Shown here piece after piece: positions 37,620-46,976 of a DNA stretch of 64,000 bases. Position numbers and translations under genes: made by a program. The stretch lies in the NCBI GenBank assembly GCA_046348545.1, contig JAXMEB010000003.1, positions 124,001 to 188,000 on the forward strand, given 5' to 3'. The stretch comes from JAXMEB01 sp046348545. Its GTDB lineage: Bacteria; Pseudomonadota; Gammaproteobacteria; Berkiellales; Berkiellaceae. The notes under the pieces are model-generated. The model did no database searches and was not told the DNA's origin. It was given only the letters and a program-made list of their open reading frames with translations. The first letter of the stretch is position 1; each line of letters starts with the position of its first letter.

Positions 37620-38494
37620 AAGGCATTTTATTAGCAGGTGGTCAGGGGACTCGTTTATATCCTTTGACCAGTTTAACATCTAAGCAACTCCTGCCTATCT
37701 ATGATAAACCGATGATCTACTATTCTTTATCAATCCTGATGTTGGCAGGTATTCGAGATATTTTAATGATATCAACCCGGAATCACTTACCTCAATTTCA
37801 GCGATTATTTGGAACGGGAGAGAAACTGGGGCTTCATATCGAATATGCAATTCAAGAGGAACCGAAGGGGATAGCGGATGCCTTTAGGGTAGGTGAGTCA
37901 TTTATTGCTTCTGATTCAGTTTGTTTGATGTTAGGGGACAATATTTTTTATGGTGATAGCCTTCCGAGCCAATTGGAGCGTTTAACGCACCAGGCGGAAG
38001 GGGCAACGATCCTTGCTTATTGGGTTAAAGATCCGGCTCGGTATGGCGTTGTTGAGTTAGATAACACTGGAAAGGCCGTATCACTTGCAGAGAAACCCAA
38101 ATCACCGCCTTCGAATTATGCGGTGACGGGACTATATTTTTACGACAACAACGTGGTCAGTATTGCTAAAGACTTAAGCCCGTCCGCTCGAGGTGAACTT
38201 GAAATCACCGATGTGAACCAAGAATATCTAAAACTCGGTAAATTGAATGTTGAAGTATTAGGTCGTGGTATGGCGTGGTTAGATACGGGCACACATGAAA
38301 GTCTTTATGAGGCCAGTCATTTTGTGCAGGTCATAGAAGCCAGGCAAGGCTTAAAAATCGCCTGTCTTGAAGAAATTGCTTATAGAAAAGGCTTGATTAG
38401 TCTCGAGCAGTTATCTCAGCTAGCGCATGAGGTGCGACATTCACAATATGGGCAGTATTTGATGGATATGATTAAGCGAGAGAAACATGCCTAA
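37616..38494 (+). CDS. rfbA: Glucose-1-phosphate thymidylyltransferase, RmlA
   Basis: 292 residues with LLAGGQGTRLYPLT (residues 5-18), the pyrophosphorylase signature. KQLLPIYDKPMIYY and MLGDNIFYG follow, both diagnostic of RmlA. It makes dTDP-glucose from dTTP and glucose-1-phosphate. It overlaps fdtB-like by 4 bp and rmlB by 8 bp. Only rmlA and rmlB are present, without rmlC/rmlD, which points to a dTDP-amino sugar rather than rhamnose. Confidence 0.95.
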   Translation: MKGILLAGGQGTRLYPLTSLTSKQLLPIYDKPMIYYSLSILMLAGIRDILMISTRNHLPQFQRLFGTGEKLGLHIEYAIQEEPKGIADAFRVGESFIASDSVCLMLGDNIFYGDSLPSQLERLTHQAEGATILAYWVKDPARYGVVELDNTGKAVSLAEKPKSPPSNYAVTGLYFYDNNVVSIAKDLSPSARGELEITDVNQEYLKLGKLNVEVLGRGMAWLDTGTHESLYEASHFVQVIEARQGLKIACLEEIAYRKGLISLEQLSQLAHEVRHSQYGQYLMDMIKREKHA

Positions 38495-39479
38495 TATTCT
38501 AGTGACAGGGGGTGCAGGTTTTATTGGGAGTCATTTTATTCTTCATTTACATCGCGCATATCCAAATTATACCATTATCAATTTAGATAAGTTAACTTAT
38601 GCTGCAAATTTGGGATATTTGGAAAGTATCGCTCATAGTCCTCGATATCGATTTGTGAAGGGCGATATTGCAGATGCAGGTTTAGTTAAGGATCTCTTTA
38701 GGACCTATTCACCAGAGGGCGTGATTCATTTTGCCGCAGAATCGCATGTTGATAACTCCATTCAGGGACCCGGTATTTTTGTTCAGACGAATGTCCTGGG
38801 TACACAAGTGTTACTTGAGCAAGCCAGGCGCTCTTGGAAAAAGCCTTATCGATTTTTGCATGTCTCTACGGATGAAGTGTATGGCTCCTTAGGAGATACC
38901 GGCTATTTTACAGAGGAATCGCCGCTTAAGCCTAATTCACCTTACAGTGCCAGTAAAGCAAGCAGTGATTTATTAGTGAGAAGCTATTATCACACTTATG
39001 GTATGAATCTCACCATCACACGATGCACCAATAATTATGGTCCCCATCAGCATGATGAGAAGCTAATCCCAACGATTATCCGCAACGCGATTCAAAATAA
39101 GCCTATTCCAATTTACGGGAGTGGTCAAAATACGCGCGATTGGTTGTATGTGACAGATCATTGTCATGCAATTGATCTTGTTTTCCAAAATGGGCAATCT
39201 GGTGAAGTGTACAATATTGGGTCAAACTGTGAATGGCGAAATATTGATTTAGCAAAGACAATTTGTAAAGTGCTCAAAAGACCGGAATCACTCATTCAGT
39301 CAGTGGATGACAGATTAGGGCATGATTTTCGTTATGCTTTGGATGTGTCAAAAATCAGAAATCAATTAAAGTGGATATCACAGACGTCCTTTGAAGCTGG
39401 CTTGGAACAAACTATTGCTTGGTATCTTAGGAAATATAGCGGAATGCTGAACAGGGAGCGCGAATATGGCGTTACCTAG
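38487..39479 (+). CDS. rfbB: dTDP-glucose 4,6-dehydratase, RmlB
   Basis: 330 residues, extended SDR. LVTGGAGFIGSHF is the NAD motif, HVSTDEVYGSL carries the catalytic Thr-Asp-Glu, and PYSASKASSD is the YxxxK site. It forms dTDP-4-keto-6-deoxyglucose, the substrate of the ketoisomerase. VDNSIQGPGIFVQTNVLGT and NNYGPHQHDEKLIPT are typical of RmlB. It overlaps rmlA and the following glycosyltransferase, showing tight operon packing. Confidence 0.95.
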   Translation: MPNILVTGGAGFIGSHFILHLHRAYPNYTIINLDKLTYAANLGYLESIAHSPRYRFVKGDIADAGLVKDLFRTYSPEGVIHFAAESHVDNSIQGPGIFVQTNVLGTQVLLEQARRSWKKPYRFLHVSTDEVYGSLGDTGYFTEESPLKPNSPYSASKASSDLLVRSYYHTYGMNLTITRCTNNYGPHQHDEKLIPTIIRNAIQNKPIPIYGSGQNTRDWLYVTDHCHAIDLVFQNGQSGEVYNIGSNCEWRNIDLAKTICKVLKRPESLIQSVDDRLGHDFRYALDVSKIRNQLKWISQTSFEAGLEQTIAWYLRKYSGMLNREREYGVT

Positions 39480-40230
39480 CGTCACAATTATTACGACGGT
39501 TTTGAATGAAAAAGCAGGGCTACAGCGTACAATAGAATCAATTCAGCAGTTGAACTACCCAAACCTGGAATATGTCATTATCGATGGTGGGTCAACCGAC
39601 GGCACGATTGAATTAATAGAAAAATCTTCAATCGTTAGCAGATGGATTAGCGGCCAGGACGCAGGAATTGCCGATGCTTTTAATAAAGGTTTAAAACTAG
39701 CGACAGGTGATTATATTAACTTTCAAGGGGCTGGTGACTATTTTATACAGCCTGATGTGATAGCGAAGTTAATGGATGATGTCAATCCATCAGAGGTTGA
39801 TTTGGTTTGCGGTAAAGTGCAACGAGTCACTGAAGATAATCAACCACTGTGGATAGCTCCCAAGCGATTTGGCGTCGAGTTTGATAAAAAAAGCTTGCTG
39901 TTCAAAATGTCTTTACCCCACCAAGGATTGTTTACGCATCGTCGTTTTTTTGGGAAGTTTGGTGGTTTTGATGTGGCCTGTAAATTTGCGATGGATTATG
40001 AATTATTACTTCGAGCTTATCATGATTTTCCAAAAGTCATGACGAAAGATCTGCTTGTTGCAGCTTGGCGCGCAGGTGGTGTTGGGACAGGGCGATTGCA
40101 ACAAATTTTTGATGAATATCATGCGATTAAGTTAAAACATCAGGTTGCGACACCGTTGCTATTAAAATGTATTGATAAATGGACACGCTTCAAGGCCAGC
40201 ATGAGAGAGTATCTTGGAGTTCGAACATGA
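39466..40230 (+). CDS. Family 2 glycosyltransferase
   Basis: 254 residues: VTIITTVLNEKAGLQRTI opening, YVIIDGGSTDGTIELIE, and WISGQDAGIADAFNKGL. FQGAGDYFIQPD (metal site region) and KFAMDYELLLRAYH (acidic ED-like motif) follow, as in WcaA-type GT2. It begins inside the rmlB 3' end (14-bp overlap), and its stop overlaps the FkbM gene (ATGA). Probably transfers the dTDP-amino sugar or a neighbouring residue. Cytoplasmic face. Confidence 0.85.
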   Translation: MALPSVTIITTVLNEKAGLQRTIESIQQLNYPNLEYVIIDGGSTDGTIELIEKSSIVSRWISGQDAGIADAFNKGLKLATGDYINFQGAGDYFIQPDVIAKLMDDVNPSEVDLVCGKVQRVTEDNQPLWIAPKRFGVEFDKKSLLFKMSLPHQGLFTHRRFFGKFGGFDVACKFAMDYELLLRAYHDFPKVMTKDLLVAAWRAGGVGTGRLQQIFDEYHAIKLKHQVATPLLLKCIDKWTRFKASMREYLGVRT

Positions 40231-41015
40231 GCGTTACGTTTGACTCAGTTCAAATCCTAAAATATATTACGCAAGAGAATCGCTGGTATGAGATACCCAA
40301 ACGGCTATTACTCGCCATTTGGCATCAGATCTACAAACGCTTGACGCAAGGCATTATCAGTCATCGCCTACCCAATGGTGCTCATATTTTTTTATATCCT
40401 AATTGTCCTATTTCATCAGCATTTGTATACTCAGGCTTACCAGATCGTAAAGAAATTGGTTGGCTGCGACAACATTCAAATAAAGAGAAAACTATTTTTC
40501 TTGATATTGGGGCTAATATGGGGAGTTACTCAGCCTTACTCTCTGACAAGGCGCATGCTATTTATGCATTTGAGCCACATCCCGCTGCCTTTCAACGATG
40601 TCAGATGAATTTTTTGCTCAATCACCTTTCTCTTCAGCATGTTTTTAGAGTTGCACTATGTCAAAAAAAGGGTACACGCTATTTTAAAAATGAAGGCGCT
40701 TACGGTGCGCCAACGAATCGGTTAACAGATTCAGCTATGAATGGGATTGTTGTCACAGCAACGACGCTTGATGATTTTGCTAATACACATTTTCTCGTCC
40801 ACAAAAATGTGGAGTATCTGCTGAAAATTGATGTTGAAGGCGCTGAAGCGCAAGTTTTGCAGGGGGCAAAAGAGTTTCTAAGCACCTATCCTATTGCAGG
40901 GATTTTGTTTGAATGCTTTGATGCTAATCTGAAAGCGGTGAAGCAAATTTTACAAACATATGGATTTCGCATTACGCATCTGAATCATCATAACTATTTT
41001 GCAAAAAAGCAATGA
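40227..41015 (+). CDS. FkbM-family SAM-dependent methyltransferase
   Basis: 262 residues from ATG at 40227, which overlaps the GT2 stop; a longer in-frame reading from 40179 lies inside the GT2 gene and is unlikely. IFLDIGANMGSYSALL is motif I, AIYAFEPHPAAFQRC the acidic loop, and LLKIDVEGAEAQVLQGA the FkbM hallmark. FkbM enzymes methylate hydroxyls of sugars and polyketides. It ends the plus-strand dTDP-sugar operon, with a convergent SGNH gene next. Confidence 0.88.
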   Translation: MSVTFDSVQILKYITQENRWYEIPKRLLLAIWHQIYKRLTQGIISHRLPNGAHIFLYPNCPISSAFVYSGLPDRKEIGWLRQHSNKEKTIFLDIGANMGSYSALLSDKAHAIYAFEPHPAAFQRCQMNFLLNHLSLQHVFRVALCQKKGTRYFKNEGAYGAPTNRLTDSAMNGIVVTATTLDDFANTHFLVHKNVEYLLKIDVEGAEAQVLQGAKEFLSTYPIAGILFECFDANLKAVKQILQTYGFRITHLNHHNYFAKKQ

Positions 41016-41067
41016 CATCCTCTTCGTAACTGAGTTCTTGCGAGCCTTGCTTTGCGATCTGCCAAAA

Positions 41068-42246
41068 TTAATCTGCTGAGACGCTAAGTAATGGCTGAAT
41101 GCAATCTGCAAATCGATGCTGTCCTTGAGCTGTAAAGTGATCGTCGTGTATATAGTAGAGTTTCTCATTCGTATACTGAGATAGACATGATGAAGCATCG
41201 ATGTAAGGTATTGAGCGTTCATTTAGAGCATTAATTAATAGCTCATTAGGAAGATAAGGGGATAGTGATTCAGGTCGCAACCCATATAGTTTAGCTTGAA
41301 AATTTCTGGTTTTTTCATCGAGCTGATAGCGATCAGGGATCATTATAATTAAAGGATCAAAATGATATTGTTCTTTTAATTCTAATAATCTATCAAGTTG
41401 ATCAAATAGTGCACTTTGGGCGATTCGAGTATATTCCATATTATTTTCGATGATTTTAAATATGGGATTTGAAAATGTTAACGTATTTTTATTCATCAAA
41501 GAGACGATCATGGATCTAATGTATTGTAGGAAATAAGAATTTTTAAAGATAGAGGTTTGATAAAAGATGGCATTTATTTTATTGAAAATACCATCGTTCA
41601 TTTCAGAATGAACTTGAGTTCCATTGCTTGTTTTTTTTTCATAAGCATTAATGAGATCAGCAAAATCATTGCCTAAAAAAAATGCAAAAATGACTTTTTT
41701 AGGATTTCCAAGTTCGTGATGTCGTAATGTTAGTATGTCTAGATGATTATGAATAGCACTGCCGGGTACACCCAAATTTAACCATCGTTGGTTTGAATTT
41801 TTAGATAGATGAGATACAAACGTTTCATAATCTTCAACGCCTATTCCGAATGTAAACGAATCACCGTAGACTGGCATCATTGTCGCGTCGTTCATTAAGT
41901 GATGAGTTGGAACCTGTCTAGCACCCCATTCATCAATATGCACTTGATTCTGATACTCAGGGTGTGTGATTGGGAATTCGCTATGCGGTGTAAACCGATA
42001 GAATTGACCGTCTTGGAATTCAGCTGTTGATCCCGCATCACTTCCAAATTGCATTTGTCCGCTTATTTTGATCATGCATATTCGATAATTCAGCCAATCA
42101 GGCGTTGCGATCCTCAGCGTTATCTCACCGATCCCAAGGCATATTAAGCAGGTAAACAATAACAGTAACAGGTTGGTTGTTCTCTGAAATATCGAGGAAA
42201 TCGGTATTTCATTTCGAAGTATGATATTTTTGAATATGCGTGCCAT
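41068..42246 (-). CDS. Membrane-anchored SGNH/GDSL-family hydrolase
   Basis: About 392 residues. An N-terminal hydrophobic stretch (LLLLLFTCLICLGIGE) would anchor it, with the catalytic part periplasmic. VYGDSFTFGIG holds the block I serine, FFLGNDFAD the block III-like Asn, and IHDDHFTAQGQHRFAD the Asp-His pair. Start at 42246 (MARIF) is preferred; an in-frame ATG at 42312 lacks a ribosome site and adds an unlikely leader. Likely an esterase or O-acetyltransferase partner acting on surface glycan. Confidence 0.78.
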   Translation of the reverse strand: MARIFKNIILRNEIPISSIFQRTTNLLLLLFTCLICLGIGEITLRIATPDWLNYRICMIKISGQMQFGSDAGSTAEFQDGQFYRFTPHSEFPITHPEYQNQVHIDEWGARQVPTHHLMNDATMMPVYGDSFTFGIGVEDYETFVSHLSKNSNQRWLNLGVPGSAIHNHLDILTLRHHELGNPKKVIFAFFLGNDFADLINAYEKKTSNGTQVHSEMNDGIFNKINAIFYQTSIFKNSYFLQYIRSMIVSLMNKNTLTFSNPIFKIIENNMEYTRIAQSALFDQLDRLLELKEQYHFDPLIIMIPDRYQLDEKTRNFQAKLYGLRPESLSPYLPNELLINALNERSIPYIDASSCLSQYTNEKLYYIHDDHFTAQGQHRFADCIQPLLSVSAD

Positions 42247-42427
42247 AGAATCTAAATTTAACAGTCTAAACAAAATGTTACAATATAGATCAGATGACAG
42301 CAGTAAATACATCTGTTAGGCAAGTTTCCTAAAACGCTAATTACAAAAACATAATGTGAATTTTGAAATTATATTAATAAAGTATAAGATAATGTGGCGA
42401 TTTACCATCATTATAAAGGGAGTTAAT

Positions 42428-43621
42428 ATGCTAAGTGAAAGTTTAGCCGCAATGTATCTCAATGCAAGTGATAAACAAAGAAAAGATGTAGCCTTGCAAA
42501 GGGAATTTTTTGCAATTTGTAAAGCGGCTCAGATTCAGAAGAATCGAGAAGATCATAGTTTGACTGATCATGAAAAAGTACTTCAGCAAGTGAAGCAATT
42601 TTTCGATACAAATCCAGATTTCTACCCAGGCGTTGATTATGTAGGCTTTACACCAGCACACTATTTGGCAGGTAGAGGGAATGTCATAACAATGGCTTAT
42701 TTGGCAGAGCGTTTTCCTCGTTTTAACTGGGATGTTAGCCACGACCAAGGTTGGTCACCTGTTGTAAATGCCTGTTATTTCGGCCAATTACAAAGCTTAA
42801 AGTTTTTAATAGACAAAGGGGTTAATTTACATCCTAATTTATCCGGCAAGACATTAGCTCATGTCACTGCATTTAGGCAAAATCCCAATACTTCAGTTGA
42901 GGAATTTTCGGCATCCAGAAAACCTATCTTTGATTTACTGCATAATCAAGGTGTTGACCTTGAGTCGCAAGATGCACGTGGTCAAACAGCACTTGATGTG
43001 ATGGCCTATTCTTTATTTTCAGATGCTGAAACGCAGGATCCTTTCGGTCGGACTTATCTTCATTGGGCGGCGTATATGCCTAAGTTGAGAGATGTTCCAG
43101 AATTGAATGTTTTAATAAATGATCGAGACGTTGTTCAACAGTGTGATGAATATGGCAAATCTGCACTACTTTATGCGGCTGTCATGGGAGATGAGAATTT
43201 TTTTCAACGTTTGTTACCATTGAGTGATGTGAATGCACAAGGTATTGGTGGTACAACTGCATTGCACTATGCTGCTTCGAAACCGATGAATATTAATATG
43301 GTGCGAACCCTGTTAGCATTAGGATTAGATCCATTACAGCGTGATAAATTAGGACAGAGTTCTTTTGATATTGCTTTTAAATGTGGTTGCGATCAAGTTT
43401 TGAGGATTCTTCAAGAACATATTTTAATAAACGATAGAGACAGTTTGTCGCTTTTAGAGGAGTACATGCCTGAAACTCAAAAGTCTTTCTCTATTTCTGG
43501 ACAAGTTGAGAGTGGAGATAGCGGGTTAACGATTGATTATCACCGTCTCAGAGATATCTCAATAAACACCTTATCCACGAAAAGTAATGAATCAAGTTCA
43601 CGGGAATATCCAAAACCCTAG
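42428..43621 (+). CDS. Ankyrin-repeat protein
   Basis: 397 residues from ATG at 42428, with AGGGAG 6-7 bases upstream. After a helical N-terminus, ankyrin-type repeats run through about residues 75-340. Examples are GFTPAHYLAGRGNVITMAYL, GWSPVVNACYFGQLQSLKFL, GRTYLHWAAYMPKLRD, GKSALLYAAVMGDENFFQ, and GTTALHYAASKP. No signal peptide or membrane segment is visible. In intracellular bacteria such proteins are often secreted effectors, but no secretion signal can be proven here. It lies alone between two minus-strand SGNH genes, unlike the glycan genes around it. Confidence 0.88.
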   Translation: MLSESLAAMYLNASDKQRKDVALQREFFAICKAAQIQKNREDHSLTDHEKVLQQVKQFFDTNPDFYPGVDYVGFTPAHYLAGRGNVITMAYLAERFPRFNWDVSHDQGWSPVVNACYFGQLQSLKFLIDKGVNLHPNLSGKTLAHVTAFRQNPNTSVEEFSASRKPIFDLLHNQGVDLESQDARGQTALDVMAYSLFSDAETQDPFGRTYLHWAAYMPKLRDVPELNVLINDRDVVQQCDEYGKSALLYAAVMGDENFFQRLLPLSDVNAQGIGGTTALHYAASKPMNINMVRTLLALGLDPLQRDKLGQSSFDIAFKCGCDQVLRILQEHILINDRDSLSLLEEYMPETQKSFSISGQVESGDSGLTIDYHRLRDISINTLSTKSNESSSREYPKP

Positions 43622-43630
43622 TAGAACAGC

Positions 43631-44569
43631 TCAAGTATTAGCAATCAGTTTCTGAATCAGCTGGTTGCTAATTAACTCTCCCCAAACAGTATGCCCTTTT
43701 TCAGTAAGATGAATGGAGTCATAAAACAAACTATCAATCTCGTCCTGTTTTTGGACGTCATCTATAAGATAGTAGACTTCGAGTGCAGTACTAGATAGAG
43801 CATCTTGAACCAGCTTATCGAGAGGCGCTTTATGTTTGGCCTGATCTAAACTCGGCGTGATAAAAATAACATGTTGATACCCTTTTGATTTGATAAATAC
43901 ATCCATTTCTTTTAGGTATCGAACAGCTACGTTAACAATTTGATGCTGTTCTTGAAGGGGTAATGTTTGAGGGTTTAAGAAGCCATTCATTCTGAGATTT
44001 AGTTTATAAAGACCATAATAGATGATCTCTTCGAGCGCGAATTGAGGCTGCTTAGTCCAAAAAGGTTGCCCACCAATCCGGTTAAGGCCTCTGTAAAAAT
44101 CGCCTTCGGGTAATACGGTGACATAAGTTGTTGCGGGTAAGAAAGGCATTTCAGTGATGAGTGCATGGATATTAAGGACACCCCAAGCATTCACAGCGGC
44201 ATTACCATCTATTAAATCAAGTGCTTGAGCTGCATGCCGCGAGAAAAGTTTGTCATTATTAATATAACTCCCGCCATAAGTGACCGAATCTCCTAGAAAA
44301 AGAATGCGTTTTTGAAAAGGAGTTATCGCCCAATCAGGGTGCGCTCTTAAGCCATCCTCATTCAAGGTAACGGTGTGGTCTAGACGTGTAACTGATTGAT
44401 TGGGTTTTGGTCTAAAGCCATAGATGGGGTGTGCATCGTAAACAACGACTCGACCGAGACCCAAGCCATATCGTGCGAGGCCTTCAAAAGCAACCAATAG
44501 AAAAGCGATAGCAAAGATAGCAATCAACACCCCCGTTAAAAGAGGGTGTTTTTCAAATCCATTCTTCAC
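43631..44569 (-). CDS. SGNH/GDSL-family hydrolase of the carbamoyltransferase cassette
   Basis: 312 residues, GTG start. A single N-terminal membrane helix (LLTGVLIAIFAIAFLLVAFE) is followed by a periplasmic SGNH domain. ILFLGDSVTYGGSYINND carries the serine, and YDSIHLTEKGHTVWGE carries the C-terminal Asp-His. It is the last gene of the minus-strand group carbamoyltransferase/SxtJ/DUF5989/SGNH, a combination I know from many polysaccharide loci. Its end is 9 bp from the convergent ankyrin gene. Confidence 0.83.
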   Translation of the reverse strand: MKNGFEKHPLLTGVLIAIFAIAFLLVAFEGLARYGLGLGRVVVYDAHPIYGFRPKPNQSVTRLDHTVTLNEDGLRAHPDWAITPFQKRILFLGDSVTYGGSYINNDKLFSRHAAQALDLIDGNAAVNAWGVLNIHALITEMPFLPATTYVTVLPEGDFYRGLNRIGGQPFWTKQPQFALEEIIYYGLYKLNLRMNGFLNPQTLPLQEQHQIVNVAVRYLKEMDVFIKSKGYQHVIFITPSLDQAKHKAPLDKLVQDALSSTALEVYYLIDDVQKQDEIDSLFYDSIHLTEKGHTVWGELISNQLIQKLIANT

Positions 44570-44572
44570 TGT

Positions 44573-44725
44573 TTAGAATAATGTATAAATAAAAGGTGCA
44601 ACTGCTGAGCCTTGTGTTAAGACCATCAAGGTTCCCAGTAGCAGCAATAGCCCTAAAATAGGTGCTAGCCAGAATTTTTTTCGAATGCGCATAAATTGCC
44701 ATAAATCTTGGAAGAACTCGATCAT
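44573..44725 (-). CDS. DUF5989-family small membrane protein
   Basis: 50 residues: MIEFFQDLWQFMRIRKKFWL, then a single hydrophobic helix (APILGLLLLLGTLMVL) and AVAPFIYTLF. The start at 44725 is one base after the SxtJ stop, with GAGAGG upstream; an ATG at 44758 inside SxtJ is not needed. This short family accompanies SxtJ and carbamoyltransferases. Role unknown; probably part of a membrane complex with them. Confidence 0.82.
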   Translation of the reverse strand: MIEFFQDLWQFMRIRKKFWLAPILGLLLLLGTLMVLTQGSAVAPFIYTLF

Positions 44726-44726
44726 A

Positions 44727-45134
44727 TTAAAAAGGCCTCTCCATATGACTCGCATCACGAGGTTGAAGTTTGATGCGATATGTTTTTAAGTTTGGTTCAT
44801 ATCGATATGCCAGTGGGTCACGTTTTAAAAGTCGTGTGATTAATCCAACTGGTGCGAATAAGATCGCATAAATAAGGGTTAGGAGGATAAAAGTATTGAT
44901 TCGACCTAGTGTTTCACCCACTTTCATCCAGATAATGTAAACTTTTTTTAAAGCACTGGGCTTGGTAATCGCAATGATGGATAGCGTTAAACCAATTGCC
45001 CAAGGCCACAGTGGCCACGTGTGCTCCGCAATATAAGGAATCATGATGCCAAAGAGAGCGATAAAAATGCCACCTGTGCTCAAGCCAAAATTTCGGAGCA
45101 ATCGTGGTGTTAAAATTAATTTTGTTTTGTGCAT
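44727..45134 (-). CDS. SxtJ-family membrane protein
   Basis: 135 residues with three or four membrane helices (GGIFIALFGIMIPYIA, PLWPWAIGLTLSIIAI, INTFILLTLIYAILFAPVGL). A cytoplasmic tail RLLKRDPLAYRYEPNLKTY is typical of the SxtJ family, named from saxitoxin clusters but widespread beside NodU-type carbamoyltransferases. It begins 3 bp after the carbamoyltransferase stop. Probably couples carbamoylation to the membrane-bound glycan step; the mechanism is unknown. Confidence 0.82.
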   Translation of the reverse strand: MHKTKLILTPRLLRNFGLSTGGIFIALFGIMIPYIAEHTWPLWPWAIGLTLSIIAITKPSALKKVYIIWMKVGETLGRINTFILLTLIYAILFAPVGLITRLLKRDPLAYRYEPNLKTYRIKLQPRDASHMERPF

Positions 45135-45137
45135 AAG

Positions 45138-46976
45138 CTAATCCAGTACAAATTCTTTACGCCAATCATGTGCTTCTTGCCAAGTTGGTTGCTCTGCTTT
45201 ACAGATTAGCGCATTTTCTATAATCAGATAATCCATTTCAGTGCGCATGAAGCAACGGTAAGCATCACCAATACTACAAACAATCGGTTCCCCACGTACG
45301 TTGAAAGAGGTATTAATTAATACAGAGCAGCCTGTTTTTTCCTCAAAAGCTTTGATCAGCGCATAGAAACGAGGATTTGTTCTTTCGTGTACGGTTTGAA
45401 TACGCGCCGAATAATCCACGTGAGTGACAGCAGGGATATCAGAGCGCTGAGTGTTCAGTTTGTCAATACCAAAGAGTTTTTGTTCATCTTCCGTTAATTT
45501 GCGTTGTTTATTGCCGTGCACATCTGCAACTAACAGCATATAAGGACTCGGGTTTTCAATTTCAAACCACTCGGAAACTGTTTCAGCTCGTACAGCAGGC
45601 GCAAATGGTCTGAATGACTCTCGGTATTTAATCTTCAGATTCATGACGCTCTGCATCTTGGGATTCCTGGGATCACCGATAATAGAGCGTCCGCCTAATG
45701 CACGAGGCCCAAATTCCATTCGCCCTTGGAACCACCCAATGACATTGCCATCCGCGAGTAACGAACTGACTTTTTCATAGAGCGCGGTATCACTCAATAC
45801 ATGGTAGGGGACTTGTAAAGAGTTCAGATATTCATTAATTTCTTTTTGATCGTAGCTGGGCCCTAAATATGCGCCTTGCATATTATCTTGTTTTTGAATA
45901 TCGCGAGGATGCTTTAAATAATTATGTGAAGTTGCCAGAGCGGCCCCCAATGCACCGCCAGCATCGCCTGCTGCCGGTTGAATCCAAATATCTTTGAAAA
46001 TACCAGAGCGTAAAAGCTTCCCGTTGGCAACGCAATTCAAAGCAACACCACCGGCTAAACAGAGATAATCGGCTTTGGTTTCAGTGGCAATCGTCTGCCC
46101 TAGCTTCAGAAGAATTTCTTCGGTCACCGCTTGTATCGAGCGTGCTAAGTCCATATCTTTTTGAGTGACTTCAGACTCCGGTTTTCTAGGGGGTCCCCCA
46201 AATAAAGCATGAAATCGTTCGCTGGTCATAGTCAGCCCTGTTGGATAACTAAAGTAGTCCATATTGAGCCTGAATGTGCCATCTGATTTCACATCGATCA
46301 GATGATCGTAAATGGTTTGCACATATTTTGGTTGACCATAGGGGGCCAAGCCCATTAACTTATATTCACCAGAGTTAACTTTAAATCCTGTGTAATAGGT
46401 AAATGCAGAATAAAGCAGCCCTAATGAATGTGGGAAATTAAGTTGCCAGATAGGTGTTAAAGTATCTTGTCCCATCCAAGCAGATGTCGTTGCCCATTCC
46501 CCCACGCCATCCAGACAAAGTACCGCAGCCTCTTTAAATGGGCTGGGATAAAAAGCAGAGGCTGCATGAGATTCATGGTGTTCAGTAAAGAGCAATTTCG
46601 GTAAGTCTTTAATCCTGAGTCCAAACAATTTTGAGAGCTCTTCTTTTAAGGTGTGCTTTAAAAATAATTTCTCTTTAAGCCAAATAGGCATGGCTTGGCA
46701 AAAAGACCGCCAGCCTTTAGGCGCATTAAAAAGGTAGGTTTCTAGCAAACGCTCAAATTTAAGCAGGGGTTTATCGTAAAAAGTGACATAATCTACCGCT
46801 GTCAAATCGATACCGGCGCTTTGTAAGCAATAACAGATAGCATGAGCGGGGAAATTGGGATCATGTTTTTTACGAGTGAAACGCTCTTCTTGCGCCGATG
46901 CTATGATGTGGCCGTCTTTAACAAGCGCAGCAGCGCTGTCATGATAATATGCAGATATCCCTAAAACATAGCTCAC
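45138..46976 (-). CDS. Carbamoyltransferase (NodU/CmcH/TobZ family)
   Basis: 612 residues, GTG start. Opens SYVLGISAYYHDSAAALV and has EERFTRKKHDPNFP and FTEHHESHAASAFYPS, whose histidines bind metal in the Kae1-like domain. The C-terminal YrdC-like part contains MEFGPRALGGRSIIGDPR and INTSFNVRGEPIVC. It forms carbamoyl-AMP from carbamoyl phosphate and ATP, then carbamoylates a hydroxyl, here probably of a glycan sugar. First gene of a four-gene minus-strand cassette. Confidence 0.92.
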   Translation of the reverse strand: MSYVLGISAYYHDSAAALVKDGHIIASAQEERFTRKKHDPNFPAHAICYCLQSAGIDLTAVDYVTFYDKPLLKFERLLETYLFNAPKGWRSFCQAMPIWLKEKLFLKHTLKEELSKLFGLRIKDLPKLLFTEHHESHAASAFYPSPFKEAAVLCLDGVGEWATTSAWMGQDTLTPIWQLNFPHSLGLLYSAFTYYTGFKVNSGEYKLMGLAPYGQPKYVQTIYDHLIDVKSDGTFRLNMDYFSYPTGLTMTSERFHALFGGPPRKPESEVTQKDMDLARSIQAVTEEILLKLGQTIATETKADYLCLAGGVALNCVANGKLLRSGIFKDIWIQPAAGDAGGALGAALATSHNYLKHPRDIQKQDNMQGAYLGPSYDQKEINEYLNSLQVPYHVLSDTALYEKVSSLLADGNVIGWFQGRMEFGPRALGGRSIIGDPRNPKMQSVMNLKIKYRESFRPFAPAVRAETVSEWFEIENPSPYMLLVADVHGNKQRKLTEDEQKLFGIDKLNTQRSDIPAVTHVDYSARIQTVHERTNPRFYALIKAFEEKTGCSVLINTSFNVRGEPIVCSIGDAYRCFMRTEMDYLIIENALICKAEQPTWQEAHDWRKEFVLD

